From the NCBI GenBank assembly GCA_905250075.1, contig CAJNOP010000024.1:368508-432507 (forward strand): DNA of 64,000 nt, written 5' to 3'. Made by a program: the position numbers and the translations under genes. The first letter of the stretch is position 1. The number at the start of each line of letters is the position of its first letter. This document shows positions 22,401 through 35,174 of the stretch, piece by piece. The notes beneath the pieces were generated by a model, which worked only from the letters and a program-made list of their open reading frames with translations, was not told where the DNA came from and ran no database searches. This DNA comes from Rotaria sp. Silwood1 (Eukaryota; Rotifera; Eurotatoria; Philodinida; Philodinidae).

Positions 22401-25400
22401 TATTGTTCCGTCAAATCAATATCTCAAGAAAAGAACATTCTACTAATCAATCGACCTATCTATGAAACGAAATTTTGTTTTTTTTTCACGTATAGATCGA
22501 AAATTGAATAAAACAATCATAATTCGATTTTACAAGTCCATGTAGACGAATTTTTTTTAAAAATTCTGTTGATCTCACCAAGGTATACTTCTAAGTCCAA
22601 TATATATACTCAGACTGTGGTATCATTTCCGATGATTTCCTCGTTGTTTTTTCACCCATGTTATGATTCGACTATGATAGAGAAGTTTTACTAAAATCTT
22701 CTTGCATTCGTTCAGTTTTCAAGCAACACTTAAATATTTCTTTCTTTTTTATCAATAAAACATATTCAATATCATTGTATATTTCTTTTAGGAAAAATTA
22801 ATTAGTATGATCATGGCCATGTTTGCTTTTGTTGGTGATCGTCTTGTACGTAAAGATGATTTATATAGTTATCAAGTTATGGAAAAAACAATAAAAACTG
22901 TTATACCATCTTTATATAAAGTAGAGATATGTTTTTTTTTTTGGGTCTTTTTAAAATAAATAAATAATTTAAATTTAAGGAAAAAAATCTTGAACAACGT
23001 CGACCAATACTTGCTAAAATTACACATGTTTTTGTAACATCATTAGCACATTTACCAGCACATCGTCGTCAAGATATATTTCGTATGCTTATGGAATCAA
23101 TTGGTCAAGATGAATGTCTTTGGTTTGCACCAATTCAATTATTTGACTCGATTCTTTTATCACCAATCAATAGAAAAAATGAAGAAACATTAAAAGTAAA
23201 AAAAAAAAAAAATTCAAATGATTTAATCTTTATTTGATACTTTTTTTTTTCTTTCTTTTAGAAATCGTTAATCGATGCTAATGAACAAATGTTAAATAGT
23301 TTTAATCAATTTTCATCATCAACTATACTTATTAGTCTTACACGTATATTAAATGTTCTATTAAATCTACCTGATCAAATCACGAGTAAATAGAAAGTCA
23401 TTTTTCTATTAGACAAAAATAATCTGTCTTTTTTTTTGTTTTTCATTATTAAAGAAAATCAATCTACACCATCGACATATTCACATTTAATAGATTTACG
23501 TTTATATACAACAAAACATATTCATGTATTTAAATATCAATTATTAACATTTGTTAATAATATTCTTTCTGCTGATTTTTTTATTAAAATGGTAAATTAT
23601 TATTTTGTTTTTCTTTTATTATTTAAATAAAATTTTGTTTCTTTTTTACTTTTATTTTATATAGATTAAAAATGGTTTACGTCAAGAAAATGAACTCAAT
23701 TATTTAAATGAATTAATTCAAACAATTCTTCATTGTCTATTATGGGCTAATAAATTATCTGAAGATGATATTGATATAAGTCGTTATAATAAATCAATAT
23801 TAAATAAAATTTATGATTGTTTAAATAAAAGTATTGCATTATTACATGGTTCAATGTTTGTTAATATTATATCAAATTTACTTCAACAACAACAAACAAA
23901 TGAAAAATTACAAAGAAAAACTTTAGAAATATTAAATACACGTCTAAAAGATGAATTTACAACAGAAAATGAAGTGAGTTTTGTTTAGATGAAAAACAAT
24001 ATAAAGAAAATGTTGAAGTATAGAAGTATAAATTTAGAACTTTCTCTAGAGTCCATTAGATTCGATAAATTTCGAATCCAGTTTCAATTGACTCTATCTC
24101 TCTCTTACTGATCATGAGAAACGCTAATTAGAGATTATGGCAGGCATTGCTGTGATATGCAATGAAAGAGTGTATATCAATTATGTCTCATTACTACTGC
24201 TTTATTGAATTTCTGAAAGATTAAATAAAAGGATAATGAAGAAAAGTGTCCCAAAAGTAAAACAATCTTCCTACGATTAGCAAGAGCAGCTACATCAGGG
24301 TTTTTGTATTTTAACCTCACTGACTGCAGACTCATTTTTAGAAGAAATAAATTAAATTTCTATTGTTCATATGGTACGGTTTAAAAATTATTGAGGATTA
24401 TGTTTCACGCGCTTAGACTTGACTTAAAGATACAATAGTGTTGCCAGTGTCATTCATGTCAGAACACAACAAATATTGAAAAGGCTTGTTTTAATATATT
24501 GCGACTGTGCCTCCTCCCTCCCCCTATTCAAATTTTGAAAATGCAAATTTACGAACTTTGCCGTTGAAAGGTTAATCTCGTAGAGAATATTACGCTAATA
24601 GCTTTTTAAGGCCACCTCAGAAACGAACTTTGTTATTTTCTCTTCCGATGTCAACGAAAATTTCAGAGAATATTAGTCTTGGTTAGAATAGATTATGATT
24701 AATATATCTCCCCAAATCTCTAACTTATACACAAGTTCTAGTGAATTCATTACCCGTTACGCGGGCAAGGATTCCACAATGGGGTTACTATGTAATCATA
24801 CCGGGCTGGTTTTTAAATTGTCGAGTGACCTTAGGGCTAGATCCTCACGTTCTCCGATTTTTAAATTTTCCTTTATTTGATTTTTAAAAACACTTTTTTC
24901 GTCACATGTGCAAATTCAAAGTGCTCATCAAACTGAAATATCTAAGTTTTTTATTTCAATAAAAGAGAAATTCAAAAATCGGAGATCGTGAGGATCTAGC
25001 CCTAACTGTCCTCTATTCAACAAAAAAAATTTATCACTTCTATATTGAGTCGTTATTAAGAAATCCTTGCCCGCGTAAACGGTACGATCGAAAAAATTGA
25101 TTTTGAGAAAAACGAAAAATAAGTATTAGAAGTCGATTCTTCCGAAAATCACCTGATTTATATATCAATGTTCAAGACGGGCTATAAATGTGTGATCTTA
25201 ATATTAAGTGTTGATAGTCTCTTAGTGATCAGTATTTAAAAAAAACTTTACGAAATGATGATGCAAAGAGAAAGCAACCTAAAAAGTCGAAAAACCTTGG
25301 AAAAACACCATGAAAATTTCTCGAAAAATATGATAGTAGGAGCAAAGTTTTATACGATAAGTTCATCAAAATCAATTCATTTTTCGATGAAACATAGATA

Positions 25401-28400
25401 TTCTGAAAGAGGAGACTTCAGTGCATCTTCCTATGATAAAACTTCAATTTCGACTCATCTCCCAAAAAATTGGATTTTCTGAGGGGGTCCCCCATTAAAC
25501 AAAGCATCAAAAGAAATAAAATTGAATTTATTTTTTATTAATATTTAGATTGTGTTATTTTTACCACATATGAATAATTTATTATCAATTGTTAATAAAT
25601 ATTCAACACATGAACAAGAACAAACAGCACAAACAGCTCTGTTTTCAATTAAATTATTAGCTAAACGTTTAGCTGAAAAACATCCGACAGAGTTTTCATC
25701 AGTAAGTTGTTCACTCTCTTATTGACTCATTAAATATTTTATATATTCTAAAGAGAGGTCAGTAAAATGTTTCCTAAAATTTTATCATTTTTTCATACAA
25801 TCAATTCTATTATATTCTAGAATTGAATTCTACATAAATTTATTAACAATTCTTATCTATGATTTGAAGCTCCCCAGAAGAGACATAATAAAGACTAGAC
25901 TTTTATTTGAAAGCGTTTCAGAACTTGTCATTATGATTATATAATGTCTACTAATTAAAATATTCTCTTATAGTTAAGAGTTTTTCTGGAAAAAAAAATT
26001 GCCTGTAATGTGTTGGTTTCTTCTGAATTCCCGACTAATTTCAAAGAACCATCACAAGTACGGCTATGAGGGTATCGTGTAATTAGGAAGAAATCCGAAG
26101 TAAAAATATTCTCATTTCCACATGCATTTACTTGAATAGTTTCATTCCTCTAATAAAAATAAACAACTGTAAAGAGTACTAGATAATATCATAAATGCAA
26201 ATTTTATTAGTGCAAACTTCTTTTTTTTTTTTTATCGTTAAATCGTTTATTACGTATGTATTTGGAACTACCATCTCGTTGCAAACGTTAGTTATCAATA
26301 AATTTTATTAAACAAAAATGAAAAAGAAATAGATTATTACAAGATAACTAATAATTCTTTTTTTTTTTCGTTCACATTGTCAATGTGTCATCAATTATTT
26401 CTATTTTAATACTCAATTAAGTTTATTTATTGCTACTATCAACATAGATTTCTCATTTTAATTTGTATTTTATGCATCACACTACACCTCATGCGTTTAT
26501 TTCAATTATAGAAATATGCACGAGACTTTCTGATCTCAGTTCAGATTTCATTATAGGACAACAAAAACACTTATTTTGATTTTCAATTATCAAAGAATAT
26601 AGTAATTTAGCAAACAGAATGTAGGCATGAAAATACATTAACATATACATACACATTTTCGTTGTTAACGGGTATCAAATTTCACTAATGATAGTACATA
26701 TGAAACGAAATTTTGATTAATAAATACAAAAGAACAGCAATACAGCCAAACATTCATCTTTTCTATATCTAGACTATGTGAATATTTCGATTGAATACCT
26801 ATCAATAAAAAACATATTACCTGTTTCTTTCAATAATATAATATGAATTAATCATCATTGTTATTAAAGAGAAAATCGTGTTTTATTTTATTTATAAATA
26901 TTCAAAATATAATCATCTTTATGTGATGACATCATTTTCATGTCTACATATCGAAGATATATTATTAACAATAATAAAATCTCTATTTATACATATATAA
27001 TGACGCAAAAGAAAAAAAATCATAGGTTTTTTTTTCTTTTCATAGTTTTTCATCTTGAATCGATGGAGTGATTGATGTTTGAGTTTGTATAGAATTTCCA
27101 AAATTATTTGCTTCAGTGATAGAAAATATTTGCATAGGATTATTATTTAATAATGTATTTGCACGATCGGAACTTATTGTACAACATGTTTGAGGTTCAC
27201 ATTCATCAGCTTTACATCGAAGTAAACAATCACCAGGAACTCTACTTGGATTGTTTGGATCTTCCGTTGTTGTTGTTGTTGTTATTCTTGATCGATTATC
27301 ACTTTCTATATAATCATCAAATTCATATTGCATTGTTACAGAATGTATGCCAATTGAATGAAAAAAATTTTTAACTTTATCCGCAACAGACATATAATTT
27401 GATAAACTTTTTCGATTTAAATGTGCACTTGCGATAACTTTATCATCAGTTAAACGCCATATATGTAATTCATGTACACTATGAATTTCAGGAACATTTT
27501 CTAATAATTGACGTTTTAATGTATTAATTTCAAGATGTCTTGGCATTACTTGTAATAAGATATACGATGTTTCTTTAAACAATGGAACAGTTGAAATTGT
27601 TATGATGATAACAATAATAACTGATAAAGTTGGATCTACATAAATTGTCCAATGTTTTTTATCATCTGAAGGATTTGGAACAAATTTAATTATTAAAGCA
27701 CTTATGATAACAACAACAGAACCAAGTGCATCAGCTAATACATGTAAAAATACTCCATGCATATTCATGGATGCTCGTTTTTGTGGTTTACTTGTTTTGC
27801 TATTATCATTACTATCATCATTCATTTCAATAACTGTATCTGATTCTTCATTAGTTTGTTGTACACAGTCAGCAATAGCCTAAATTTTAGCGTAAGATAA
27901 TACAAAACTCGTTTATAAAAATATAATTCAAATTTTACCTCTTGTAATGCTCGTGTGCTATGTCTTTCAAATTTGTTAGACATTTCCTCTAATTCGGGAT
28001 ACTCATATATTTCGACATCTTCTCTTGAGTTGCTATCTGTTTCATCATTGGAGTTATTCTCATGTGAATGTCCATGTGAACCATTTGCGTGTGAATGACC
28101 ATGTGAATTATTCTCATGTGAATGTCCGTGTGAACCATTTGCGGGTGAATGCTCATGTGAATTATCCTCATGTGAATGTCCATGTGAATTCTTTTTATGC
28201 GAACTTTTTTTATGTGAATGTCCATGTGAATGTCCATGTGAACCACCTCCATGTGAATGTCCATGAAATCCTTGAAATAAGAATAGACCAATAATATTAA
28301 CTCCTAAACCAATCGAACCAACGATTAATAATAAATTAACTTTTTCAATTCGTTCAGGTTCAATAAAACGTTTGATTGCATCAAATATAATAGTCAAACA

Positions 28401-31400
28401 TAATGCAAGAAGAAAAACTGTATTTATATTTGCACCAACAACTTCAGCACGTACCCATCCATATGTATTTTTATGTGAGCTACGTTTAGCCATTCTAACA
28501 GCAGCAATAGCAATAACTAATGATATAACATCAGATAACATATGAAATGCATCAGCAACTAATGCAACAGAATTTGTTATTTGACCAACAACAAGTTCAA
28601 TAATAAAATATGTAAATGTTAATGAAAGCATTGATAATAAACGAAATGTTTTCGTTTGAAAAAGTCGACGTTTAGAATGACGATGAGGTTTTAAAGATGC
28701 TGTATCTTCCTTTGCCATTTCGATTTTGTTTGTTGAATGAATGACTCTATCTACATAGAAGAATATATACTTGTTTAGTAGGCACCCCTGAAAATTGATG
28801 CATATTTTTCCACAATATGTACTCTATTAATCAACGTGCCAATGAAAATTATGCATTTTTGATAGTTTAACGGGGGGGAGAGTACGCAAAAACGTCTTCA
28901 TTTAGTAAAAGTTACCTTTCTGCATTCAGGTGAAGAGTTATATTGTGTTATGCTTGTGTATATGTTGTGTTTTATATATTGAAAAAGGGGTGCATCATCT
29001 ATAATAAGAAATTCAATTAATTTTAATTGATACACTTATTATTCATGGTAAAGAAGGAACTGCTTTGAACTCTATGTAATAGAAATGATACATCAATAGT
29101 AAAAATCATGATGAAGCATTTTTCATCATTTATTTTTGTATGTTCTTAGTTACAACATTATGATTCATGGTAGATAACAAGAAAGATAGTGACGCCATAT
29201 ATGCATGAAGATTTCGTATTTTTTTTTGTTTTCGGAAGAAGAAAATGTCAATGCAAAAAAGATAATCAATTTTACTATGTGAATGCTATTAGTAATCTTC
29301 TTTTTTTCTCTTCATATTTAGTCGTTAACATTTATCTGCCAATATTTACGTCTTCTCGATAGTGGACAACATGCCAACTTAAGTGCAAGTATTTACTTAT
29401 GTTTGGCAGAATTATGTGCTACATTAAAAATTTATTCAATCGCCGAATTACCATCATTTATGCCACATGTTTTACAAACGTATCAATCAGATAATGTTAT
29501 TAAGTATGTAAAGAAAAAATTATCTAAAAAACATCTATTAAATATAACAAGAATTGTCAATATTTTTTTAATTTTTCCCTTAATTACGAAAGTCACAAGA
29601 AAATTTAAAGTATTGAGTTAAAATCAAAATGTTTTGTTCTGTCTGACAAAATGTTCGGAATGTGCGTAATTTAAATTAGTTTCACTGGTTTTTGCTTGAC
29701 TGCATCTCATTTTGAAGTTATTTTTTTTTTGTCAACATGTAGAAAATACGGTAGAATTTTGCACGGTTGTAACTTTTCGAACCCTTAACCGAACCGAGAA
29801 ATAACATACGTTTGTTTTTAACAAATCAATCACTTGGAAGTACCAATAACAACCAAAATATTAAAATATGAAAAAGAAATATTTAGACAGTAAGAAATTT
29901 CGCATGTCTTCTCGTATTGTTTCGAATACAAACCAATAGATTTCTAATTAACTGTTCTTTAAGTGTAATATAGAGAAAAAAATAGAGGACAGGGACATAT
30001 GTTATGAAAAAACAGAACTCACCCACGGATTGGGTCACGTTGCTAGAATGTACAATATACGTCCTTCGTAGCAAGAATACTCTTGTGAAATAGTTTCTAT
30101 TACCGATTTGTTATCATAGTTTAAAGAACAAGACAATCCTCTACAAAGTGAACTAAGAACCGAAATTCTCTTAGCGATTCTTCGGAAATAATCGAGCTGA
30201 TTTTCTAAATCTGGAACCTAAAAATTTTTGAGGGCGTCAGTATGCCTTTGACAAAGAGTCTGATTATTGATAGAAGTATCATAGAAGACTAATGATTACG
30301 ACTTAATATATTTGTCATAAATTTTACTTCTTCTTTTGTCAGACTTTTTATTTATTGATATCCGTTTAAACTTTATTTTCAGGACTTGCTATGTAATTTG
30401 ATACAAATTATTAACACATATTCAGAAAGAGCGTAAAATTTTGATTCTAATCGAAATGCTTTAAATTTTCTATTGACTCACGTCAACGACCGATTGATAG
30501 AGATTGATAAATTAGATAAGATACGTGTTTGTTTTAGAAAATCAAAGGAATAAACTTATTTTTTTTTGTCGTTCTTTGCAACTAAATTGTGTTCAAAATG
30601 ATTGAAAAAAAAAATTACTAAGAATTTGAATAACTTTGCCTCTATTGTGAACATTACTCTAAGAAAAATATTTAAATTCTTTAGAAATGAATTACTTCTT
30701 ACAAGTATTATTGCATGTTTATCAAAATTAGTTCGAACTTTATGCAATTATCTTACACCATATCTACCTGATATTATTAAACGAGTAAAATAAAAATTAG
30801 AATTTTCTAAAAAAAAAAACAAAGTTTTATTATTTATTTATTTTTTAATTAAAGACATGTACATTATTAACACATCCATCATCAATAAATGATCAACGTT
30901 TACGAACAATGTGGTCTCATATAGCATTACATGTTTCACATCGTCTTCTATTTCCAATATTATATGATGTTATTGATAAAAATGAATTTCAATTAAATGA
31001 TCTTGAATCATTAATGACATTATTAAAACAATCATTATCAATAGCAACAATAGATGATTTAAGTAATAATTATTCATTACTTAAACAATTATTTCTTAAA
31101 CTATTTACATTACGTACAATGCATACTAAAAAAATGCAACCTAATAAAATGAATATATATGAAGATTATATATTTGATTGTTTTTCGGAACTTGTTATGC
31201 GTTTATCAGAAGAAACATTTCGACCATTATTTTATACAATTTATGAATGGGCAGTTTATAATGAACCACCATCAGAATATACATTAACATTCTATCGTTT
31301 AACTTTTATGTAAGGAATCTTATTGTATTTAAAAATAAAATTTTATCTTTTTGTTGAAAATAGACTTTCAAAAAAATTAAAAGGTTTATTTACATTATTT

Positions 31401-32135
31401 GCTGGTCATATAATTCAACATGCATCAAATATTCTTAATCAATTAAATTCATCAAAAACTAATGAGGAATCAAGTGAATTTAAGATAAATTTTCGTAAAA
31501 AATATGCCGAAGAAAATAAAATTGAATTAATTAATGGTATATTAGGTACAATATCAAATTTATGTTTATTTGATAGTGTAGGATTTATAAATGATGAACG
31601 TTTTCAATTACTTATGATGCCAATTGTTGATCAAGTATGTTTATTTTTATTTTTATTTTTACTTTTTATTATTATAAAAATTATTTCATTATTTTAGTTA
31701 GAAAATTTTACATCAAATGATGATTATTCTCAATGGATACAACAAAATGTTTCGCCATGTATTGTTAATTTAACATCAGCAACAAAAGAAGAACCATTAT
31801 GGCGTCAAATTCATTATCAAATTTTATTAAAAACAAGATCAAATTTATCAAAAGTTCGTTTAGCTACATTAAATGTTTTACAAGAACTTTCAAGAAAATT
31901 AGGAATGAACTATCAAAGTCTTTTACCAGAAGCTATACCATTTATGGCTGAATTAATGGAAGGTATAGGATGAAATTCAGCATTTAAAAAAAAAAAAGAA
32001 ATCTAATAAATTTTTATCTTTTTATTTTTCTCTTCTTAAGATTCAAATGATGAAGTTGAAAAAACATGTCATCGTGTTATTGTTGATATGGAATCAACAT
32101 TAGGTGAATCATTACAAGATTATTTCAATAATTAA
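13462..32135 (+). CDS. HEATR1: HEATR1/UTP10, U3 snoRNP-associated HEAT-repeat protein
   Basis: A nucleolar t-UTP/SSU-processome protein needed for pre-rRNA transcription and 18S processing. It has 28 exons: 13462-13609, 13667-13883, 13942-14083, 14142-14243, 14311-14592, 15694-15779, 15838-16140, 16200-16317, 16366-16470, 16533-16699, 17361-17817, 19070-19208, 19285-20117, 21164-21298, 21353-21716, 21787-21908, 22792-22920, 22980-23195, 23262-23385, 23455-23591, 23665-23973, 25549-25701, 29322-29503, 30685-30784, 30855-31309, 31364-31634, 31698-31962, 32041-32135. The frame is kept at every junction, giving 2051 residues (human about 2144). The N-terminus MTSLKLQLNKLA and later LSPYFLLSPAHKALEWLVHR and ILPYHEHNYF closely match human HEATR1. 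The BP28 C-terminal domain (about residues 1695-1850) includes EKLKGLFTLFAGH-like LKGLFTLFAGH. The end YQSLLPEAIPFMAELMED...LGESLQDYF is diagnostic. AATAAA at about 32210 may serve polyadenylation. Introns 5, 10, 11, 13, 16, 21, 22 and 23 exceed 600 bp. Confidence 0.95.
14593..15693 (+). other. HEATR1 intron 5 (1.1 kb)
   Basis: A non-coding intron between GTAAGA and TTAG. Around 15235-15300 it carries text (TCTTTCTAGACTTTTCGACTA and following) that recurs in altered form in nesprin intron 18 near 48185. That suggests an old dispersed repeat. Confidence 0.4.
17818..19069 (+). other. HEATR1 intron 11 (1.25 kb)
   Basis: Contains a minus-strand frame of 98 codons (18865-18569) with somewhat higher GC than its surroundings but no recognised domain and no splice partner. 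Otherwise nothing was identified. Confidence 0.35.
20118..21163 (+). other. HEATR1 intron 13 (1.05 kb)
   Basis: Non-coding. Phrases such as AAAATCGAATAAAACG near 20755 recur with changes in intron 16 near 22500, so part of it appears to be an old dispersed repeat. Confidence 0.35.
21909..22791 (+). repeat. HEATR1 intron 16 with a dispersed repeat copy
   Basis: About 22110-22340 contains ordered phrases (GTTTGAGCTCATACTG, GGATAAGACTA, AGATCAATCTGCTGAT, ATACTGAAAGTT) that reappear in the same order at about 39176-39350 in nesprin intron 4. The two introns therefore share an eroded interspersed repeat. No ends were defined. Confidence 0.5.
24606..25498. mobile_element. piggyBac-like element, copy A, in HEATR1 intron 21
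   Basis: TTAA lies at both ends (24606-24609 and 25495-25498). The left end reads TTAAGGCCACCTCAGAAAC; the right end, reversed, reads TTAATGGGGGACCCCCTCAG. The interior contains an inverted pair about 240 bp apart: GGGCTAGATCCTCACG with ACGCGGGCAAGGATT, against CGTGAGGATCTAGCCC with AATCCTTGCCCGCGT. A longer relative lies at 33885-35174 with matching ends and matching CTAGCCC and GCGGGCA landmarks. TTAA targets are typical of piggyBac. There is no transposase frame. Confidence 0.65.
27040..28718 (-). CDS. SLC30A1: ZnT1-type zinc transporter (SLC30A1), nested in HEATR1
   Basis: A cation-diffusion-facilitator protein exporting Zn2+ in exchange for protons, probably at the plasma membrane. Minus-strand exons are 28718-27939 and 27879-27040 with a 57-bp GT..AG intron in phase 0, giving 539 residues. 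The start is MAKEDTASLKPHRHSKRR. The two zinc-site HxxxD motifs of TM2 and TM5 are present: H59/D63 (DAFHMLSD) and H306/D310 (HVLADALGS). A histidine-rich cytosolic loop of about 70 residues (151-220) repeats NGSHGHSHENN-like units between TM4 and TM5. The C-terminal domain has VHELHIWRL (family VHELHVWQL). The tail cluster CLLRCKADECEPQTCC parallels the ZnT1 cysteine cluster and separates it from ZnT2-4/8. The whole gene lies in HEATR1 intron 22, antisense to its host. Confidence 0.93.
28066..28263 (-). repeat. His-Gly-Ser coding repeat in SLC30A1
   Basis: CATGGACATTCACATG-type units recur in phase, encoding the HGHSHE/ANGSHGHSH loop of the transporter. Repeats of this kind change copy number easily, so loop length probably varies between alleles (inference). 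Confidence 0.8.
29504..30684 (+). other. HEATR1 intron 23 (1.2 kb)
   Basis: Non-coding. Near 30180-30215 it shares about 35 bases, with three or four differences, with nesprin intron 26 near 53875-53910 (GAAATAATCGAGCT and flanks), so it contains a dispersed repeat fragment. Confidence 0.45.
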
Positions 32136-32587
32136 AAGCAGTAATAAAAAAACATTGTTGACAAATTTTTTTTTGTTATTCTTTGTTAGTTTGTTTTTGT
32201 TTTCTTTTTGAAATAAAACAAACCTCTAACCGGTTTTGTTATGGAACACCGTTGAAAAAAAAAGAAAAAGAATTTTTTAATTTGATAGAAAATAAATTAC
32301 GATAAAAACTCTATTAAATACTTCTAAGTATAATGAAATCAATGGACTAATTTGTTAATCAATGTTGAAGTCTATCATGCTGAGATCTTAGCACTCTGGT
32401 ACGCTACATTGAACACTTTCTTTTTTTACAAACCGTAGCCTTCCGGTTGATAATAAAATAGTATATTTTCATTTTGTTAAAAGCTTTTTTTTTTCTTGAA
32501 CAAGATGCTTAAGCAGTAAAATAGTTCGACTATACAATAAATTTTATGTTCTATTAAATAGAACTTTTCAGGTAAGGTGTCGGAAAG
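32136..32587. other. HEATR1 3' flank
   Basis: This should hold the HEATR1 3' untranslated region. An AATAAA lies at about 32210. No other gene or repeat was seen. Confidence 0.4.
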
Positions 32588-33097
32588 GTAAAGTTAAAGC
32601 AGTTCTTTTTTTTATTGATATCGAGTTAGAGAGAACGTGACGAGCTGATAATAAAGATGTGCGTTTTTAGTTTTCTTCGAATCATTCCTTACGGGCATAC
32701 TTCCAGTTTTTTCAAGTGACCTTTTTTTAGGAGAAAAACGGCAATTTTTGATAGCCAAGAGCTTTACAATTTTTATCACTTCCTTCATTTTCACAATGAA
32801 CTGATGTGTATCATGAAAAAATATATTTTGGTGATTCATTTATGAATGAATCGCCAAAATTTATTTTTTCATGATAAACATGAGACCATTGTGAAAATGA
32901 AGGAAGTGATAACAATTGAAAAATTTCTTGGCTATCAAAAATTGCCGTTTTTCTCATAAAAAAGGTCACTTGAAAAAACTGGAAGTGTGCCCTTAAGGAA
33001 TGATTCAAAGAAAACTAAAAACGCACATCTTTATTATCAGCTCGTCACGTTCTCTTTGATCCTATATCAATAAAAAAAAGACCTACTTTAACTTTAC
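32588..33097. repeat. 510-bp near-perfect palindrome
   Basis: Two arms of about 250 bp are reverse complements with few mismatches and almost no loop, with the centre near 32842. Matching landmarks include GTAAAGTTAAAG (32588) against CTTTAACTTTAC (ending 33097), AAGATGTGCGTTTTTAG against CTAAAAACGCACATCTT, and CACTTCCTTCATTTTCACA against TGTGAAAATGAAGGAAGTG. It has no coding function: the open frames on the two arms are mirror images. It is most likely a palindromic MITE or an inverted duplication. No target duplication was identified. Confidence 0.85.
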
Positions 33098-33884
33098 ATT
33101 TACGGGATTTACGTCGTAATACGAATGATGATGGTTTTTTTTATAGAATTATAAAATTTGCTTTGTAATTTTCACCACTACATATCGATTCTTATAAAAA
33201 AATAAACATCTTCATATCAATAGAATTATTGTTGACTTAAGAACTACGGACTTGCGATGATATTTCTACTCTTTAAAAAATGTACTCAAAAGTAGCCTAT
33301 AAAGAATTATAGTGTTGATATCTGTTATCATTTTCTCTTTTGTTAAGTCTAATTATGCCTACTTTGTTGACTAAAATATTCAGCACTTTAATATTTTACA
33401 AAACAGTAGATGTCACTAAATAAATATTAATGGTTCGATAACTGTTTTCGATGCATCACCATGATAAGACGACAACGTTGCATATAATACTTTTAACTTT
33501 TATCTTATTAGATTTTCTAAAATATTGTATTCAGTTCGTGAGAAACAATTTTTTATGGCTTAAAGCGATTCGCTAAAAGTAACGAAAATAGTAATAATTT
33601 AATTGAATCTATGAACTAGAAATACCTAACGAAAGACAATCATAAAATCGTATGTTCAATTAGATTAATTAATTTAAGTCCTATCTCTAAAAAGAAAACA
33701 ATATTGTTCTAACTTTGTTGTCATGCAAAAGAAAATATATCAATGACAATCAATAGAAGTTAAATCTAATTGTAAAATGCCATGAACCGCATATAAGTAA
33801 TATCACTATGATGCACTTCCAAATTAATGTCATCGATAATTGTTATCGCAAAACTACCAAAGTCATTTCTCAGGTTCTGAATAA
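33098..33884. other. intergenic between palindrome and piggyBac-like element
   Basis: AT-rich sequence with no recognised feature. Confidence 0.4.
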
Positions 33885-35174
33885 TTAAGGGGGAACCCCC
33901 TCAGAAACCAACTTTGTTATTTTTCGTTCGATTGCAACCAAATTTTGGGAGAATATTAGTCTAGGCTAGGATAGATTATGGGTGAAATATCTCCCCCAAA
34001 CCTCTAGTATACTAATGAGTTATAGTCAATTTATTGGTAAAAATTACTCTATACGCGGGCAGGATTTTCACCACGAGGGCTAGGAGCAAAGAGGCTGGGA
34101 TGGTTTTAGGTTATAGAGTGACTCTAGGGCTAGGTCGTGACAGAGTCCAATTTTTGAATTTTCCTTCTTTTGTTTTTTAAAAATCCTATTTTGAAAAATT
34201 TTTGGTCTCATGACCAAAAAAAAATCACCGATCAGAATGAAAGATATACGGTTTTTATTTCAGCAAAAGAGAAATTCAAAAATCCGGCTCTGTGACGACC
34301 TAGCCCTACCTGTCTACTATACAATAAAAAAAATATATCACTTATATACCGAGTCGTTATGATGAAAAGCCTGCCCGCGTAAACGGCATGCTCGAAAAAG
34401 CTGGTTTTGAGAAAAACGAAAAACAAAATTTTTGATGGAGTTAACGTCTTTATTCGAAATAAATCTGTTTATTAGTTTAATATTTCTGCACTATTCGTCA
34501 AGCTTTATTAGTAGCGCGTATGTAGATATATCCTAATACGGTTAGAAGTACATACCGTGCCTAAACTATGATCATGGTTCCTTATACATCATAGATGTCA
34601 CTTTAAGTCACGCATGTTTGTATGAATTTTTCGGTTAACTCAAAAGATTAAATTTTTATGGCATATGTAACTAGTCAAGGTCTTTTAGTTCTGAAAGTTT
34701 CAGCTCTATAGCTGGCAATAGTGATGAAGTACATCGATTTATTTGAAATACATAATTTTCCTAACTTGTTTTTTTTTGACTCATTTTCAGAAAAAGTTAG
34801 GTACGAATATTTGTGTATCTCAACTTGACTGATATATTTTACCATTAGTGCTAGCTATACAGCTGAAACTTTTGGGATTAAAAGACCACGATTGGTTACA
34901 CATGTCATAAAAATTTCAGCTCTGTCAGGTGAGCAAAAGTATGAAAACTATCATTAACAGTATATCATCAGTTAATGTGTAACACTCTTTATTACTCATC
35001 ATCACATCTTCAGAAAAAACCTCCCTAGAAAAAAACCCAATCTTCATGTTTCGCGGACAAAAAACTATGCTAGGTTGTAGTCCGTTACAAGACCTATCAG
35101 AATATGTATAAATCCTAAAATCGAATTTTTTTCGAAAAATTGACTTTCCTGAGGGGGGGGGGGTTCCCCCTTAA
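33885..35174. mobile_element. piggyBac-like element, copy B (1.29 kb)
   Basis: TTAA lies at both ends (33885-33888 and 35171-35174). The left end reads TTAAGGGGGAACCCCCTCAG; the right end read inward gives TTAAGGGGGAACCCCC with a longer C run and then CTCAG. The left 300 bp align by eye with copy A (GAACTTTGTTATTTT-like, GAGAATATTAGTCT, ATAGATTATG, ACGCGGGCA). An internal inverted pair (CTAGGGCTAGGTCGT against ACGACCTAGCCCTA) also matches. No transposase frame remains, so it is non-autonomous. Confidence 0.7.

Larger units (their letters stand above)
25702..29321 (+). other. HEATR1 intron 22 (3.6 kb) hosting SLC30A1
   Basis: This is the largest HEATR1 intron. It contains the complete zinc transporter gene on the opposite strand at 27040-28718. 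About 25702-27039 and 28719-29321 hold no other recognised feature. A run of seven G near 28873 is the only local GC-rich patch. Confidence 0.8.

Noticed and set aside
28025..28294. Open frames opposite and alongside the SLC30A1 histidine-rich loop
   Set aside because: They arise from the HGHSH coding repeat read in other frames.
32612..33008. Two minus-strand frames of 75 and 65 codons
   Set aside because: They lie on the two arms of the palindrome and mirror each other.
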